Shown: one piece after another, positions 38,909 to 46,873 of the stretch | Position numbering within the stretch: the stretch's first letter is position 1 | Layout: each line of letters begins with the position of its first letter | NCBI GenBank assembly: GCA_016185205.1 | Contig: JACPOA010000058.1 | Location: forward strand, 59,691 to 123,690 | Direction of reading: 5' to 3' | DNA length: 64,000 nucleotides | DNA from: Hyphomicrobiales bacterium | Lineage (GTDB): Bacteria > Pseudomonadota > Alphaproteobacteria > Rhizobiales > Xanthobacteraceae | Notes under the pieces: generated by a model | What the model saw: only the letters and a program-made list of their open reading frames with translations | The model's database searches: none | Told to the model about the DNA's origin: nothing | Program-made: the position numbers and the translations under genes

Positions 38909-39925
38909 TCAAATCCAGCCTTTGAGCTCGCGCAGCACCACGTCGCGAATCACCGCCATGCCGCCAGGACTGTCGTTGAGGCAGGGGATGGCGGCGAAAT
39001 TCTTGCCGCCGGCATGGCGGAAAATCTCGGCGTTCTCCATGGCGATCTCTTCCAGCGTCTCCAGGCAGTCGGCGGCAAAGCCCGGCATGATGACCGCGAC
39101 ATTCTTCACGCCGCGCTCGCCCAGCGATTTCATGGTGGCGTCGGTATAGGGCTTGAGCCACTCGGCCGGGCCGAAGCGCGACTGGAAGGTCATGATCAGC
39201 CGCTCGTCGTCGAGCTTGAGCTTCTTGCGCAGCAGCGCCGTGGTCTCGCGGCAGTGCTTGTCGTAGGGGTCGCCCTTGGCGACGTAGTCTTCCGGCATGC
39301 CGTGGAACGAGGCGACGATCACATCCGGCTTGAAGCTGAGCTTGCCCAGCTCGGCGGTGAGCGAAGCGGCGAGCGCGTCGATATAGGCGGGTTCGGCGTA
39401 ATAGGGCGCCGCCACCCGCAAGGCCGGCTGGAAGCGCATGCGCGCAAGCGCGCGGAACGCCTCGTCGCAGACGGTCGCGCTGGTGGCCGCCGCGTATTGC
39501 GGATAGAGCGGCACCAGCAGAATGCGTTCGCAATCCTGCGCCGCCAGCGCCTCCAGGCGCGAGCGGATCGACGGATTGCCGTAGCGCATCGCCCAGTCGA
39601 CCCGGATGCGCTTGTCGACTTTCTCCAGCATCTCTTCCAACTTGTCGGACTGCGAGCGCGTGGTGGTCTTGAGCGGCGATTCGTCGCGCTGCTTGTTCCA
39701 TATCTTGTCGTAATCGCGCCCTTTGCGGCCCGGCCGCACGGTCAGCACGATGAGATTGAGCACCAGCCACCATTTGAAGCGGTTCTCCTCGATCACGCGG
39801 CGGTCGGAGAGAAATTCCTTCAAATAGCGGCGCATCGCCCAGTAGCCGGTGCCGTCGGGGGTGCCGAGATTGACCAGCAGCACGCCGATGCGGCCGCTCG
39901 TCGCGGGAACGCCGGCCGGACTCAT
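38909..39925 (-). CDS. hemH: Ferrochelatase
   Basis: The enzyme inserts Fe(II) into protoporphyrin IX, the last step of heme synthesis. The 338 residues are of usual length. GVLLVNLGTPDGTGYWAMRRYL is at the N terminus, LVPLYPQYAAATSATV and VASFHGMPEDYV (metal-binding His) are central, and FQSRFGPAEWLKPYTD follows. A Glu-rich region TLEEIAMENAEIF contains the conserved acidic ligands. No cysteines of a C-terminal 2Fe-2S type are seen. Its start overlaps the stop of the CoA ligase upstream by ATGA, so it is translated as part of that transcript. Confidence 0.95.
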   Translation of the reverse strand: MSPAGVPATSGRIGVLLVNLGTPDGTGYWAMRRYLKEFLSDRRVIEENRFKWWLVLNLIVLTVRPGRKGRDYDKIWNKQRDESPLKTTTRSQSDKLEEMLEKVDKRIRVDWAMRYGNPSIRSRLEALAAQDCERILLVPLYPQYAAATSATVCDEAFRALARMRFQPALRVAAPYYAEPAYIDALAASLTAELGKLSFKPDVIVASFHGMPEDYVAKGDPYDKHCRETTALLRKKLKLDDERLIMTFQSRFGPAEWLKPYTDATMKSLGERGVKNVAVIMPGFAADCLETLEEIAMENAEIFRHAGGKNFAAIPCLNDSPGGMAVIRDVVLRELKGWI

Positions 39926-41166
39926 GGCATGCGCTCGTCGGCGATCACCTTGCCGTCGTTCGGCAGCGAACCGGGCGCCACCAGTCTGACCGCGCCCTTG
40001 AGCTTGGTGATCGATTGCAAAGTGGCGGCAATGGCGCTTTCCAGCACGGCGTCAGGCGTTGCGCATTCCGCCGCGAGCGTCATGCTGTCCTGCTCGGCCT
40101 CGCGGCCGACCACCAGGCGCAGCCGGCCAAGCTGCGGATGACGGTGGGCGACTTCCGCGATCTGCCTGGGATGCACGAACATGCCCTTCACTTTGGCGGT
40201 CTGGTCGGCGCGGCCCATCCAGCCCTTGATCCGGTTATTCGTGCGCCCGCAGGGCGAGACGCCCGCCATCAGCGCGGACAGATCGCCGGTGCCGAGCCGG
40301 ATCATCGGATAGTCGGCATTGAACGAGGTGACCACAACCTCGCCGACCTCGCCGGCGGCGACCGGATCGCCGGTGCCGGGCTTAACGATTTCAAGGATCA
40401 TGGTCTCGTTGACGATCATGCCTTCTCGCACGGGCGACTCGTAGGCGATCACGCCGAGCTCGGCGGTGGCATAGCATTGCAGCACCGCGACGCCGCGCTT
40501 GCCCAGTTCGTCGCGCAGCGAGGCCGGCAGCGCCGCGCCCGACACCAGGCCGCGCTTGATCGAGGAGGCCGCCTTGCCGGTCTTCTCGGCGGTGTCGAGC
40601 AGGATTTTCAGGAAATCCGGCGTGCCGACATAGCCCGATGGCTGGTAATGCGAAATCGCTTCCAATTGCTGCTCGGTATTGCCGACGCCGCCCGGGATGA
40701 CCGCGCAGCCGAGCGCGTGCGCGCCCGATTCGAGGATGAAGCCGCCGGGCGTGAGGTGATAGGCAAACGAATTGTGCACGATATCGCCGGCGCGGAAGCC
40801 GGCGGCATAAAGCGCGCGCGCGGCGCCCCACCAGTCGGCGCCCTCCCCTTCGGGCTCGAAAATCGGGCCCGGCGACATCAGCAGCCGGCGCGCTTTGCCG
40901 GGCGCGGTGACGTTGAGGCCGCCGAACGGCGGATTGTCCTTCTGCAGGACCGCGATATCGGACTTGCGCAGCACCGGCAACCTGGCCAAAGCCGCGCGCG
41001 AGGTGACGGATTTCGGGTCGATGCCGGCGAGATGCTTGGCCCAGCCGGACGCGCTCATGGCGCGCTTGACGATCTCCGGCAGCCGCGCGCATTGCTCGCG
41101 CTCGCGCAAGGCGGGGTCGCGGGTTTCCAGGGTATCGTAGTGGTCGGTCATCAGATGCACGGCCAT
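39922..41166 (-). CDS. Phenylacetate-CoA ligase-like AMP-forming enzyme
   Basis: The 414-residue protein belongs to the PaaK-like branch of adenylate-forming ligases, which activates aryl acids as CoA thioesters. Family features are LPVLRKSDI near residue 65, GDIVHNSFAYHLTPGGF, QCYATAELGVIAYES (adenylate-binding region) and RLGTGDLSALM. A C-terminal domain has RADQTAKVKGMFVHP. The first 30 residues (TLETRDPALREREQ) match the PaaK N terminus. An alternative start is ATG at 41151. Position in the block with indolepyruvate oxidoreductase and a Liv-type importer supports an aryl acetate or similar acid as substrate. The exact acid is unknown. It overlaps hemH by 4 bp. Confidence 0.87.
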   Translation of the reverse strand: MAVHLMTDHYDTLETRDPALREREQCARLPEIVKRAMSASGWAKHLAGIDPKSVTSRAALARLPVLRKSDIAVLQKDNPPFGGLNVTAPGKARRLLMSPGPIFEPEGEGADWWGAARALYAAGFRAGDIVHNSFAYHLTPGGFILESGAHALGCAVIPGGVGNTEQQLEAISHYQPSGYVGTPDFLKILLDTAEKTGKAASSIKRGLVSGAALPASLRDELGKRGVAVLQCYATAELGVIAYESPVREGMIVNETMILEIVKPGTGDPVAAGEVGEVVVTSFNADYPMIRLGTGDLSALMAGVSPCGRTNNRIKGWMGRADQTAKVKGMFVHPRQIAEVAHRHPQLGRLRLVVGREAEQDSMTLAAECATPDAVLESAIAATLQSITKLKGAVRLVAPGSLPNDGKVIADERMP

Positions 41167-41212
41167 TGTGGGGTGGCTCCTTCCCCCTTTCGGAGGGAGG
41201 AAGAGGAATGGC

Positions 41213-42115
41213 CTAGGCCAGCCAGCGCTTCCTGCGGCGATAATTCTTGCCCTCGCGGAAGCTCTTGCGCCGGCCGCCGGAAATGCCGAGGTAGAATTCC
41301 TTGACGTCCTCGTTCTCGGACAGCGACTTGGCGTCGCCGTCCATCACCACGCGGCCGTTCTCCAGAATATAGCCGTAGCGCGCGAAGCGCAGCGCCATGT
41401 TGGTGTTCTGCTCGGCGAGCAGGAACGAGACACCTTCCTTGTCGTTGAGGTCTTTGACGATCTCGAAAATCTCCTCGACGATCTGCGGCGCCAGGCCCAT
41501 CGACGGCTCGTCGAGCAGGATCATTTTCGGGCGCGACATCAGCGCGCGGCCGACGGCGCACATCTGCTGCTCGCCGCCCGAGGTGTAGCCGGCCAGCGCG
41601 TTCTTGCGCTCGGCCAGCTTGGGGAAATACGAAAAGACCAGCTCCATGTCGCGCTTGATCGCCGCCTTGCCGTCGGCCCGCGTGTAGGCGCCGGTGAGCA
41701 GGTTCTCCTCGATGGTGAGATGGCCGAAGCAGTGGCGGCCCTCCATCACCTGGATGCAGCCGCGGCGAACCAATTCGTTGGGCGAGAGGTTATGCACCTC
41801 GTTGCCGTCGAACAGGATCGAACCTTTGGTGACTTCGCCGCGTTCGGCATGCAGCAGATTGGAAATCGCCTTCAGCGTGGTGGACTTGCCGGCGCCGTTG
41901 GCGCCGAGCAGCGCGACGATCTGTCCCTTGGGAACCGAGAGCGATACGCCCTTCAGCACCAGGACGACGCGGTTATAGACAACCTCGATGTTGTTGAGCG
42001 CGAGGATCGATGCGGCTGCCGGCGCGGGCGCCGCTTGCGCCCGATCCATCGCCACGGTGGCGGGAGGCGGCGTTGCCGCCGCCTCCCGTTGTTGTTCGGT
42101 CGAATGGGCCGTCAT
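41213..42115 (-). CDS. livF: Branched-chain amino acid-type ABC transporter, ATP-binding protein LivF
   Basis: One of the two ATPases of a hydrophobic amino acid/aromatic acid importer, 300 residues. Walker A is LLGANGAGKSTTLKAI, the signature is YTSGGEQQMCAVGRAL (SGGEQQ), Walker B is PKMILLDEPSMGLAP, and the H-loop region reads LLAEQN. A Pro/Ala-rich N-terminal extension of about 38 residues precedes the domain. The C terminus is unusually basic (RRKSFREGKNYRRRKRW). The start ATG at 42115 shares one base with the stop of the binding-protein gene (TAATG). Confidence 0.92.
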   Translation of the reverse strand: MTAHSTEQQREAAATPPPATVAMDRAQAAPAPAAASILALNNIEVVYNRVVLVLKGVSLSVPKGQIVALLGANGAGKSTTLKAISNLLHAERGEVTKGSILFDGNEVHNLSPNELVRRGCIQVMEGRHCFGHLTIEENLLTGAYTRADGKAAIKRDMELVFSYFPKLAERKNALAGYTSGGEQQMCAVGRALMSRPKMILLDEPSMGLAPQIVEEIFEIVKDLNDKEGVSFLLAEQNTNMALRFARYGYILENGRVVMDGDAKSLSENEDVKEFYLGISGGRRKSFREGKNYRRRKRWLA

Positions 42116-43434
42116 TATGACGCCGGACAGGTTACCGGCGTGATCTTCTTTTCCGCCGCATATTTCGCCGCCGTCTCCTTGACCAGAGGTCCGATCACGG
42201 AGTCGTCGCCAGTGTACCAGTCCGACGTGATCTTCCAGTTCTTGCCGTCCCAGGTCTGGATGCGCCCGGTGCGCGCGCCCTCGTGATCGGAGCACGACAG
42301 TTTGATCGGCTGTAGCACGCCTTCGAAGCCGAGCTGCTTGATCCGGGCAGCCGTCAGGTTGAGGTTCTCAAGACCCCAGCGCACCTGCTCGCCGGTCATC
42401 GGCTTCTTGCCGTACTTCTCCTGCGCGGTGCGGATCCCCTCGACACCAAGCATGGCATTGATCACGCCGCGGATATAAAGGACCTCGCCGGTCTCGTCCC
42501 ATTTCGCTACGCCCTTGCCCTTGTCGTAGACGAACTTCTTGAGATCCTCGTGCAGTTTGAACTGGCCGGCAGAATGCTGCAGCGTGGCGGCATTGTAGCC
42601 TTTGGCACCGTCTTCGGCGGGACGCACATCCGGCTCCGCCCCCGACCACCAAACGCCATACATCTTCTCACGCGGATAGGCGACGGCGACCGCCTCCTTG
42701 ATGGCGGTCGAATTCATCACGCCCCAGCCCCACAGCAGGACGTAGTCGGGACGATTCTGACGGATTTGCAGCCAGGTCGCTTTCTGCTCGACGCCCGGAT
42801 GCGTGACCGGCAGCAGCATGAGCTCGAAACTATGCATGCTCGCCCGCTTTTGCAGCAACGTGATCGGCTCCTTGCCGTAGGGCGAGTCGTGGTAGACGAG
42901 GGCGACCTTCTTGCCCTTGAGCTTGTCAAAGCCGCCTTCTTTCTTGGCGATGTGCTGGAGAATGATATCGGCCGCCGTCCAGTAGGTGCCGACCATCGGG
43001 AAGTTCCACTGGTACACCGAACCGTCGCGCGAGTCGGCTCGGCCATAGCCCATGGAAATGATCGGAATCTTGTCGACCGGCGCCTTTTCGGTGAGTGCAT
43101 AGGTGATGCCCGTCGACAGCGGAATAACATAGGCCGCTCCGGTCGGACCCTTGCCCTTGAGACGCTCGTAGCACTCGACGCCGCGATCGGTCGCATAGCC
43201 GGTGTCGCATTCCTCGAACACGATCTTGACGCCGTTGATGCCGCCGTCGCGCTCGTTGACCAAGTTGTAGTAGTCGGCAACCCCGTTGGCGAATGGGATG
43301 CCGTTCGGCGCATAGGCTCCCGTCCGATAGACGAGGTTGGGGATGAACTGTTCGTTCTGCGCGAGCGCCGGCGCGGTGAAAGCCGCCCCACCGAGCACGA
43401 GCGCCACAGCAAACACTTGGATTTTCCTACTCAT
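42115..43434 (-). CDS. ABC transporter substrate-binding protein, Liv-type
   Basis: This periplasmic binding protein of the type 1 fold (Peripla_BP_6) has 439 residues. The signal peptide is residues 1-25, ending APALAQ. The early part YAPNGIPFANGVADYYNLVNERDGGINGVKIVFEECDTGY is the usual ligand-site entrance of Liv-like proteins. YPREKMYGVWWSG and MTGEQVRWGLENL lie in the later lobe. The binding pocket cannot be read by eye, so the ligand may be an amino acid or an aromatic acid. It is the fourth of the five transporter genes, separated from livM by 121 bp, which may hold a promoter or processing site giving extra binding protein. Confidence 0.92.
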   Translation of the reverse strand: MSRKIQVFAVALVLGGAAFTAPALAQNEQFIPNLVYRTGAYAPNGIPFANGVADYYNLVNERDGGINGVKIVFEECDTGYATDRGVECYERLKGKGPTGAAYVIPLSTGITYALTEKAPVDKIPIISMGYGRADSRDGSVYQWNFPMVGTYWTAADIILQHIAKKEGGFDKLKGKKVALVYHDSPYGKEPITLLQKRASMHSFELMLLPVTHPGVEQKATWLQIRQNRPDYVLLWGWGVMNSTAIKEAVAVAYPREKMYGVWWSGAEPDVRPAEDGAKGYNAATLQHSAGQFKLHEDLKKFVYDKGKGVAKWDETGEVLYIRGVINAMLGVEGIRTAQEKYGKKPMTGEQVRWGLENLNLTAARIKQLGFEGVLQPIKLSCSDHEGARTGRIQTWDGKNWKITSDWYTGDDSVIGPLVKETAAKYAAEKKITPVTCPAS

Positions 43435-43555
43435 TTCTCTCTCTCCTCCCTGCTAGACCAGTCGCCTCTGACGCGATCCGGTCATTCGCTTGTTTTCAAG
43501 ACACGGGGTCGAGGCCCGCTCTTGACGTGAACTCTGCGCGCAATTCGACCGCGCC

Positions 43556-44620
43556 TCAATACGGGAACGGCCACAGCCTGAGCTTTTCCTTCCCGATCGC
43601 CCACAACCGAGCCAAGCCGTGCGGCTCGATAATCAGAAAAAACACGATTAAGGCGCCAAACACCATGAATTCGATGTGCGAAATCGCCGCGGTCGACAGC
43701 GGGATACCCAGCCAACTCGGCAGCTGGTTGAGAAAGATCGGGGTCAGCACGATGAACGCCGCGCCGAGGAACGAGCCGAGGATCGAGCCCAGCCCGCCGA
43801 TGATGATCATGAACAGCACCTGGAACGACCGATTGATGTCGAAGGCGAGCGGCTCCCATGCGCCAAGCCGCAGGAAACCCCACAAGGCGCCAGCCACGCC
43901 GATATAGAACGAAGAGATGGCGAAGGCGGATAGCTTCGCAGTCAACGGGCGGATGCCGATGATCTCGGCGGCGATGTCCATGTCGCGTGTCGCCATCCAC
44001 ATGCGGCCGATACGGCTACGCACGAGGTTTTTCGCCACCAGCGCGAATACAACCACGAGCGTGAGCACGAACAAATATTTTTGCATCGGCGTTTCGATCG
44101 GGAATCCGAAAAATTCGATCTTGCCGACGGCAACCGAGCCGGAGGGAGCGTAATTGGTGAACCACTTGACGCGCGCGAACGCCCATTCGAGGAAGAACTG
44201 AGAGGCGAGCGTGGCGACCGCAAGATAGAAACCTTTGATGCGCAACGACGGCAGCCCGAACAGCAGACCGACCAGCATCGCCATGACGCCGGCGAGCAGA
44301 AATACCACAATGATATTCAACTCCGGCAGCCGCAGCGCGAGGTTGTAGGCGGCATAGGCGCCGACCGCCATGAAGCCGCCAGTGCCGAGCGAGAGCTGCC
44401 CGCAATAGCCGGTCAGGATATTGAGACCGATGGCCGCGATGGCGAGGATGAGAACCGGAATCAGCACCTCGGTGAAGAGATATTGGCCGGCGAGCAGCGG
44501 CACGCCGAGAAACGCGAACAAAACGACGGCCGTGACGAACCAGCGATCCTGGCTGATCGGAAAGATCGCCTGGTCGGCGTTGTAGGTCGTCTTGAATTGC
44601 CCGGCTTCGCGATAGAACAC
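43556..44620 (-). CDS. livM: Branched-chain amino acid-type ABC transporter, permease LivM
   Basis: This inner-membrane permease has 354 residues and about ten hydrophobic helices. The family core GYCGQLSLGTGGFMAVGAYAAYNLAL lies at about residues 66-91, and the ATPase-contact loop RSRIGRMWMATRDMDIAAEIIGI at about 205-227. GLGSILGSFLGAAFIVLTP lies near the end. The start is GTG at 44620, 7 bp after the livH stop with GAGGG upstream. A longer open frame exists but would lie inside livH. The N-terminal 30 residues are hydrophilic (FYREAGQFKTTYNADQ), as in several proteobacterial LivM proteins. Confidence 0.92.
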   Translation of the reverse strand: MFYREAGQFKTTYNADQAIFPISQDRWFVTAVVLFAFLGVPLLAGQYLFTEVLIPVLILAIAAIGLNILTGYCGQLSLGTGGFMAVGAYAAYNLALRLPELNIIVVFLLAGVMAMLVGLLFGLPSLRIKGFYLAVATLASQFFLEWAFARVKWFTNYAPSGSVAVGKIEFFGFPIETPMQKYLFVLTLVVVFALVAKNLVRSRIGRMWMATRDMDIAAEIIGIRPLTAKLSAFAISSFYIGVAGALWGFLRLGAWEPLAFDINRSFQVLFMIIIGGLGSILGSFLGAAFIVLTPIFLNQLPSWLGIPLSTAAISHIEFMVFGALIVFFLIIEPHGLARLWAIGKEKLRLWPFPY

Positions 44621-44627
44621 GTGGCCC

Positions 44628-45548
44628 TCACACTCGCTCGATGATCTTCTCGCCGAACAGGCCCTGCGGACGCACCAGCAGGAACATGAGCGCGAGTACA
44701 TAGGCGAACCAGTTCTCGATGCCGCCGCCGGCGAGATCGAATGCGCGGATCAGCACCGGTCCGAGTATCACTTCGGCGAGCTTTTCGCCCGCGCCGATGA
44801 TGAGGCCGCCGATAATGGCGCCCGGGATCGAGGTGAAGCCGCCGAGGATCAGCACCGGCAGCGCCTTGAGCGCGACCAGCGCGAGCGAGAACTGCACCCC
44901 GAGCTTGGCACCCCACATCATCCCGGCGACCAGCGCGACAATGCCGGCGACCGCCCAGACCATCAGCCAGATCTGATTGAGCGGAATCCCGACCGATTGC
45001 GCCGCCTGGTGGTCGTCGGCGACCGCGCGCAGCGCGCGCCCGACGCGCGTCACTTGAAAGAAGATCGCCAGCACAACGACCAGGACCGCGCAGATGACCG
45101 CGGCGATCAGCTCTGACGGGTCAATCAGCAGACCGCCGGGAAACACCGATTCGAAAATGAAAATCGGGTTCTTCGGCATGCCGAGATCGATCTTGTAGAT
45201 GTCACTGCCCCAGACTGTTTGTCCGAAACCGTCGAGGAAATTTGCCACCCCGAGCGTCGCCATGAAGAGGATAATGCCCTCTTGATTGATCAGAGGCCGC
45301 AGCACCAGGAACTCGATCGCATAGGCGAGCGCCACCATGATGGCGATGGTGAGTGGGAGCGCGATGTATAGCGGCATGACCTCCGACAAGCGCGCAAGCG
45401 AGAGCGCGGCGAACAGCACCATCGCGCCCTGCGCGAAATTAAACACGCCCGAGGCCTTGAAGATCAGCACGAAGCCGAGCGCGACGAGCGAATAGAGAAT
45501 GCCCGTCAACAGACCGCCGATAAAGGTTTCGATGATGGGACCTAACAT
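44628..45548 (-). CDS. livH: Branched-chain amino acid-type ABC transporter, permease LivH
   Basis: The second permease, 306 residues with about eight hydrophobic helices. The N-terminal helix GGLLTGILYSLVALGFVLIFKASGVFNFAQG is diagnostic for LivH. The coupling loop is TRVGRALRAVADDHQAAQSVGIPLNQ. GGFTSIPGAIIGGLIIGAGEKLAEV lies near the C terminus. The start at 45548 (MLGPIIETFIG) fits the family; it begins 10 bp after the livG stop. Confidence 0.94.
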   Translation of the reverse strand: MLGPIIETFIGGLLTGILYSLVALGFVLIFKASGVFNFAQGAMVLFAALSLARLSEVMPLYIALPLTIAIMVALAYAIEFLVLRPLINQEGIILFMATLGVANFLDGFGQTVWGSDIYKIDLGMPKNPIFIFESVFPGGLLIDPSELIAAVICAVLVVVLAIFFQVTRVGRALRAVADDHQAAQSVGIPLNQIWLMVWAVAGIVALVAGMMWGAKLGVQFSLALVALKALPVLILGGFTSIPGAIIGGLIIGAGEKLAEVILGPVLIRAFDLAGGGIENWFAYVLALMFLLVRPQGLFGEKIIERV

Positions 45549-45558
45549 GAGCGGCTCT

Positions 45559-46770
45559 TCAATTTGCGATGCCAAGATAGGCGCGGAGCACGACGGGGTC
45601 GGCCTGCACTTCATTCGGCCGGCCTTCGGAAATCTTCACGCCGTGGTCGAGCACCACGACGAAATTCGAAATATCCATCACCACTCCCATGTCGTGCTCG
45701 ATCAGCGCGATGGTCGTGCCGAACTCGTTGTTCACATCGAGGATGAAGCGCGACATGTCCTCCTTCTCCTCCATGTTCATGCCGGCCATCGGCTCGTCGA
45801 GCAACAACAGGTCGGGTTCCATGGCGAGGGCGCGGCCAAGCTCGACGCGCTTCTGCAAGCCGTACGGCAGCTTGCCGACCGGCACCTTGCGGATGTTCTG
45901 GATCTCGAGAAATTCGATGATGTCCTCGACGACTTTGCGGTGCTCGATCTCCTCGCGCAGCGCCGGTCCCCAATAGAGCATCTGCGCGAAGATGCCCCGT
46001 TTCATTTTTAACACGCGTCCGGACATGATGTTGTCGAGCGTGCTCATGCCCTTGAACAAGGCCACATTCTGGAATGTGCGGGCGATGCCTTGCGCCGCGG
46101 CCAGGTCGGGCCGCATGTCGACGCGCTTCTCGCCCTTGAATGTGATGGTGCCGCGCTGCGGGTGGTAAAATCCGTTGATAACGTTGAGCATCGAGGTCTT
46201 GCCGGCGCCGTTCGGCCCGATGATGGCGAAGATCTCGCCGCGCTCGATTTGGAAACTGACTCCCTCGATGGCGTGCACGCCGCCGAAGCTGAGCGATACG
46301 TCGTCAACGCGCAGGATCGCTTCCCGATTGACGCCCGAGCCCGGTTGCTGGTGGGCCTTAAGCGCCTCGTTGTGCCGGCGCATATTGGTCACCGCCGCGA
46401 TCGCCGCTTCTCGCGTGTCGAAGATGTTGGAACGGAAAAAATCGCTCTTGGCGCGTTCACGTATGGTTTCGCGAGTCTTGTCGGACGCCGCGATGCGCAC
46501 GGTCCCCAGGCTATGGTTGATGTTTGAGTTCTTGCCGCGTGCGGCAAAATCGGCCCACACCTCCGGTTCGATCACGCAGTCGCTGTAATTGACGATGAAG
46601 TACCAGCGCTGACCGGTCGCCGCGAGTTTTTGATCGATCTCGTCGTAGATGCGATCGACTTGCTCCTTGCTGGAGAAGGTAACGCGGCTGAAATCGACCT
46701 CCGCCGCCTGCAGCGAATCGTGGAAGGTGAGCCGGTTCGCGAAGTCGGTCTGCTGCTGCAACTGCGTCAT
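45559..46770 (-). CDS. livG: LivG-type ABC ATPase with an N-terminal STAS/SpoIIAA-like extension
   Basis: The C-terminal 255 residues are a standard LivG ATPase. Walker A is IIGPNGAGKTSMLNVI, IARTFQNVALFKGMS is the LivG Q-loop region, LPYGLQKRVELGRAL is the signature and PDLLLLDEPMAGMN is Walker B. The first 145 residues are not part of normal LivG (about 250-290 residues in all). They contain DRIYDEIDQKLAATGQRWYFIVNYSDCVIEP and NIFDTREAAIAAV, a pattern like STAS/SpoIIAA-type domains. This could be a regulatory or protein-binding module acting on the importer; that is inference. The frame is continuous with no sign of an error, and the start at 46770 lies at the beginning of this domain. Confidence 0.9.
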   Translation of the reverse strand: MTQLQQQTDFANRLTFHDSLQAAEVDFSRVTFSSKEQVDRIYDEIDQKLAATGQRWYFIVNYSDCVIEPEVWADFAARGKNSNINHSLGTVRIAASDKTRETIRERAKSDFFRSNIFDTREAAIAAVTNMRRHNEALKAHQQPGSGVNREAILRVDDVSLSFGGVHAIEGVSFQIERGEIFAIIGPNGAGKTSMLNVINGFYHPQRGTITFKGEKRVDMRPDLAAAQGIARTFQNVALFKGMSTLDNIMSGRVLKMKRGIFAQMLYWGPALREEIEHRKVVEDIIEFLEIQNIRKVPVGKLPYGLQKRVELGRALAMEPDLLLLDEPMAGMNMEEKEDMSRFILDVNNEFGTTIALIEHDMGVVMDISNFVVVLDHGVKISEGRPNEVQADPVVLRAYLGIAN

Positions 46771-46873
46771 TGGCGAGAACCTTCCGGCCTAGACCCGGAC
46801 CATCGTCGGCAAGGCCGTGCGCGATGCGCACGCATCGCGTTGCTCCCTGCCGCACGCCCGCTTCGGCCACTCG

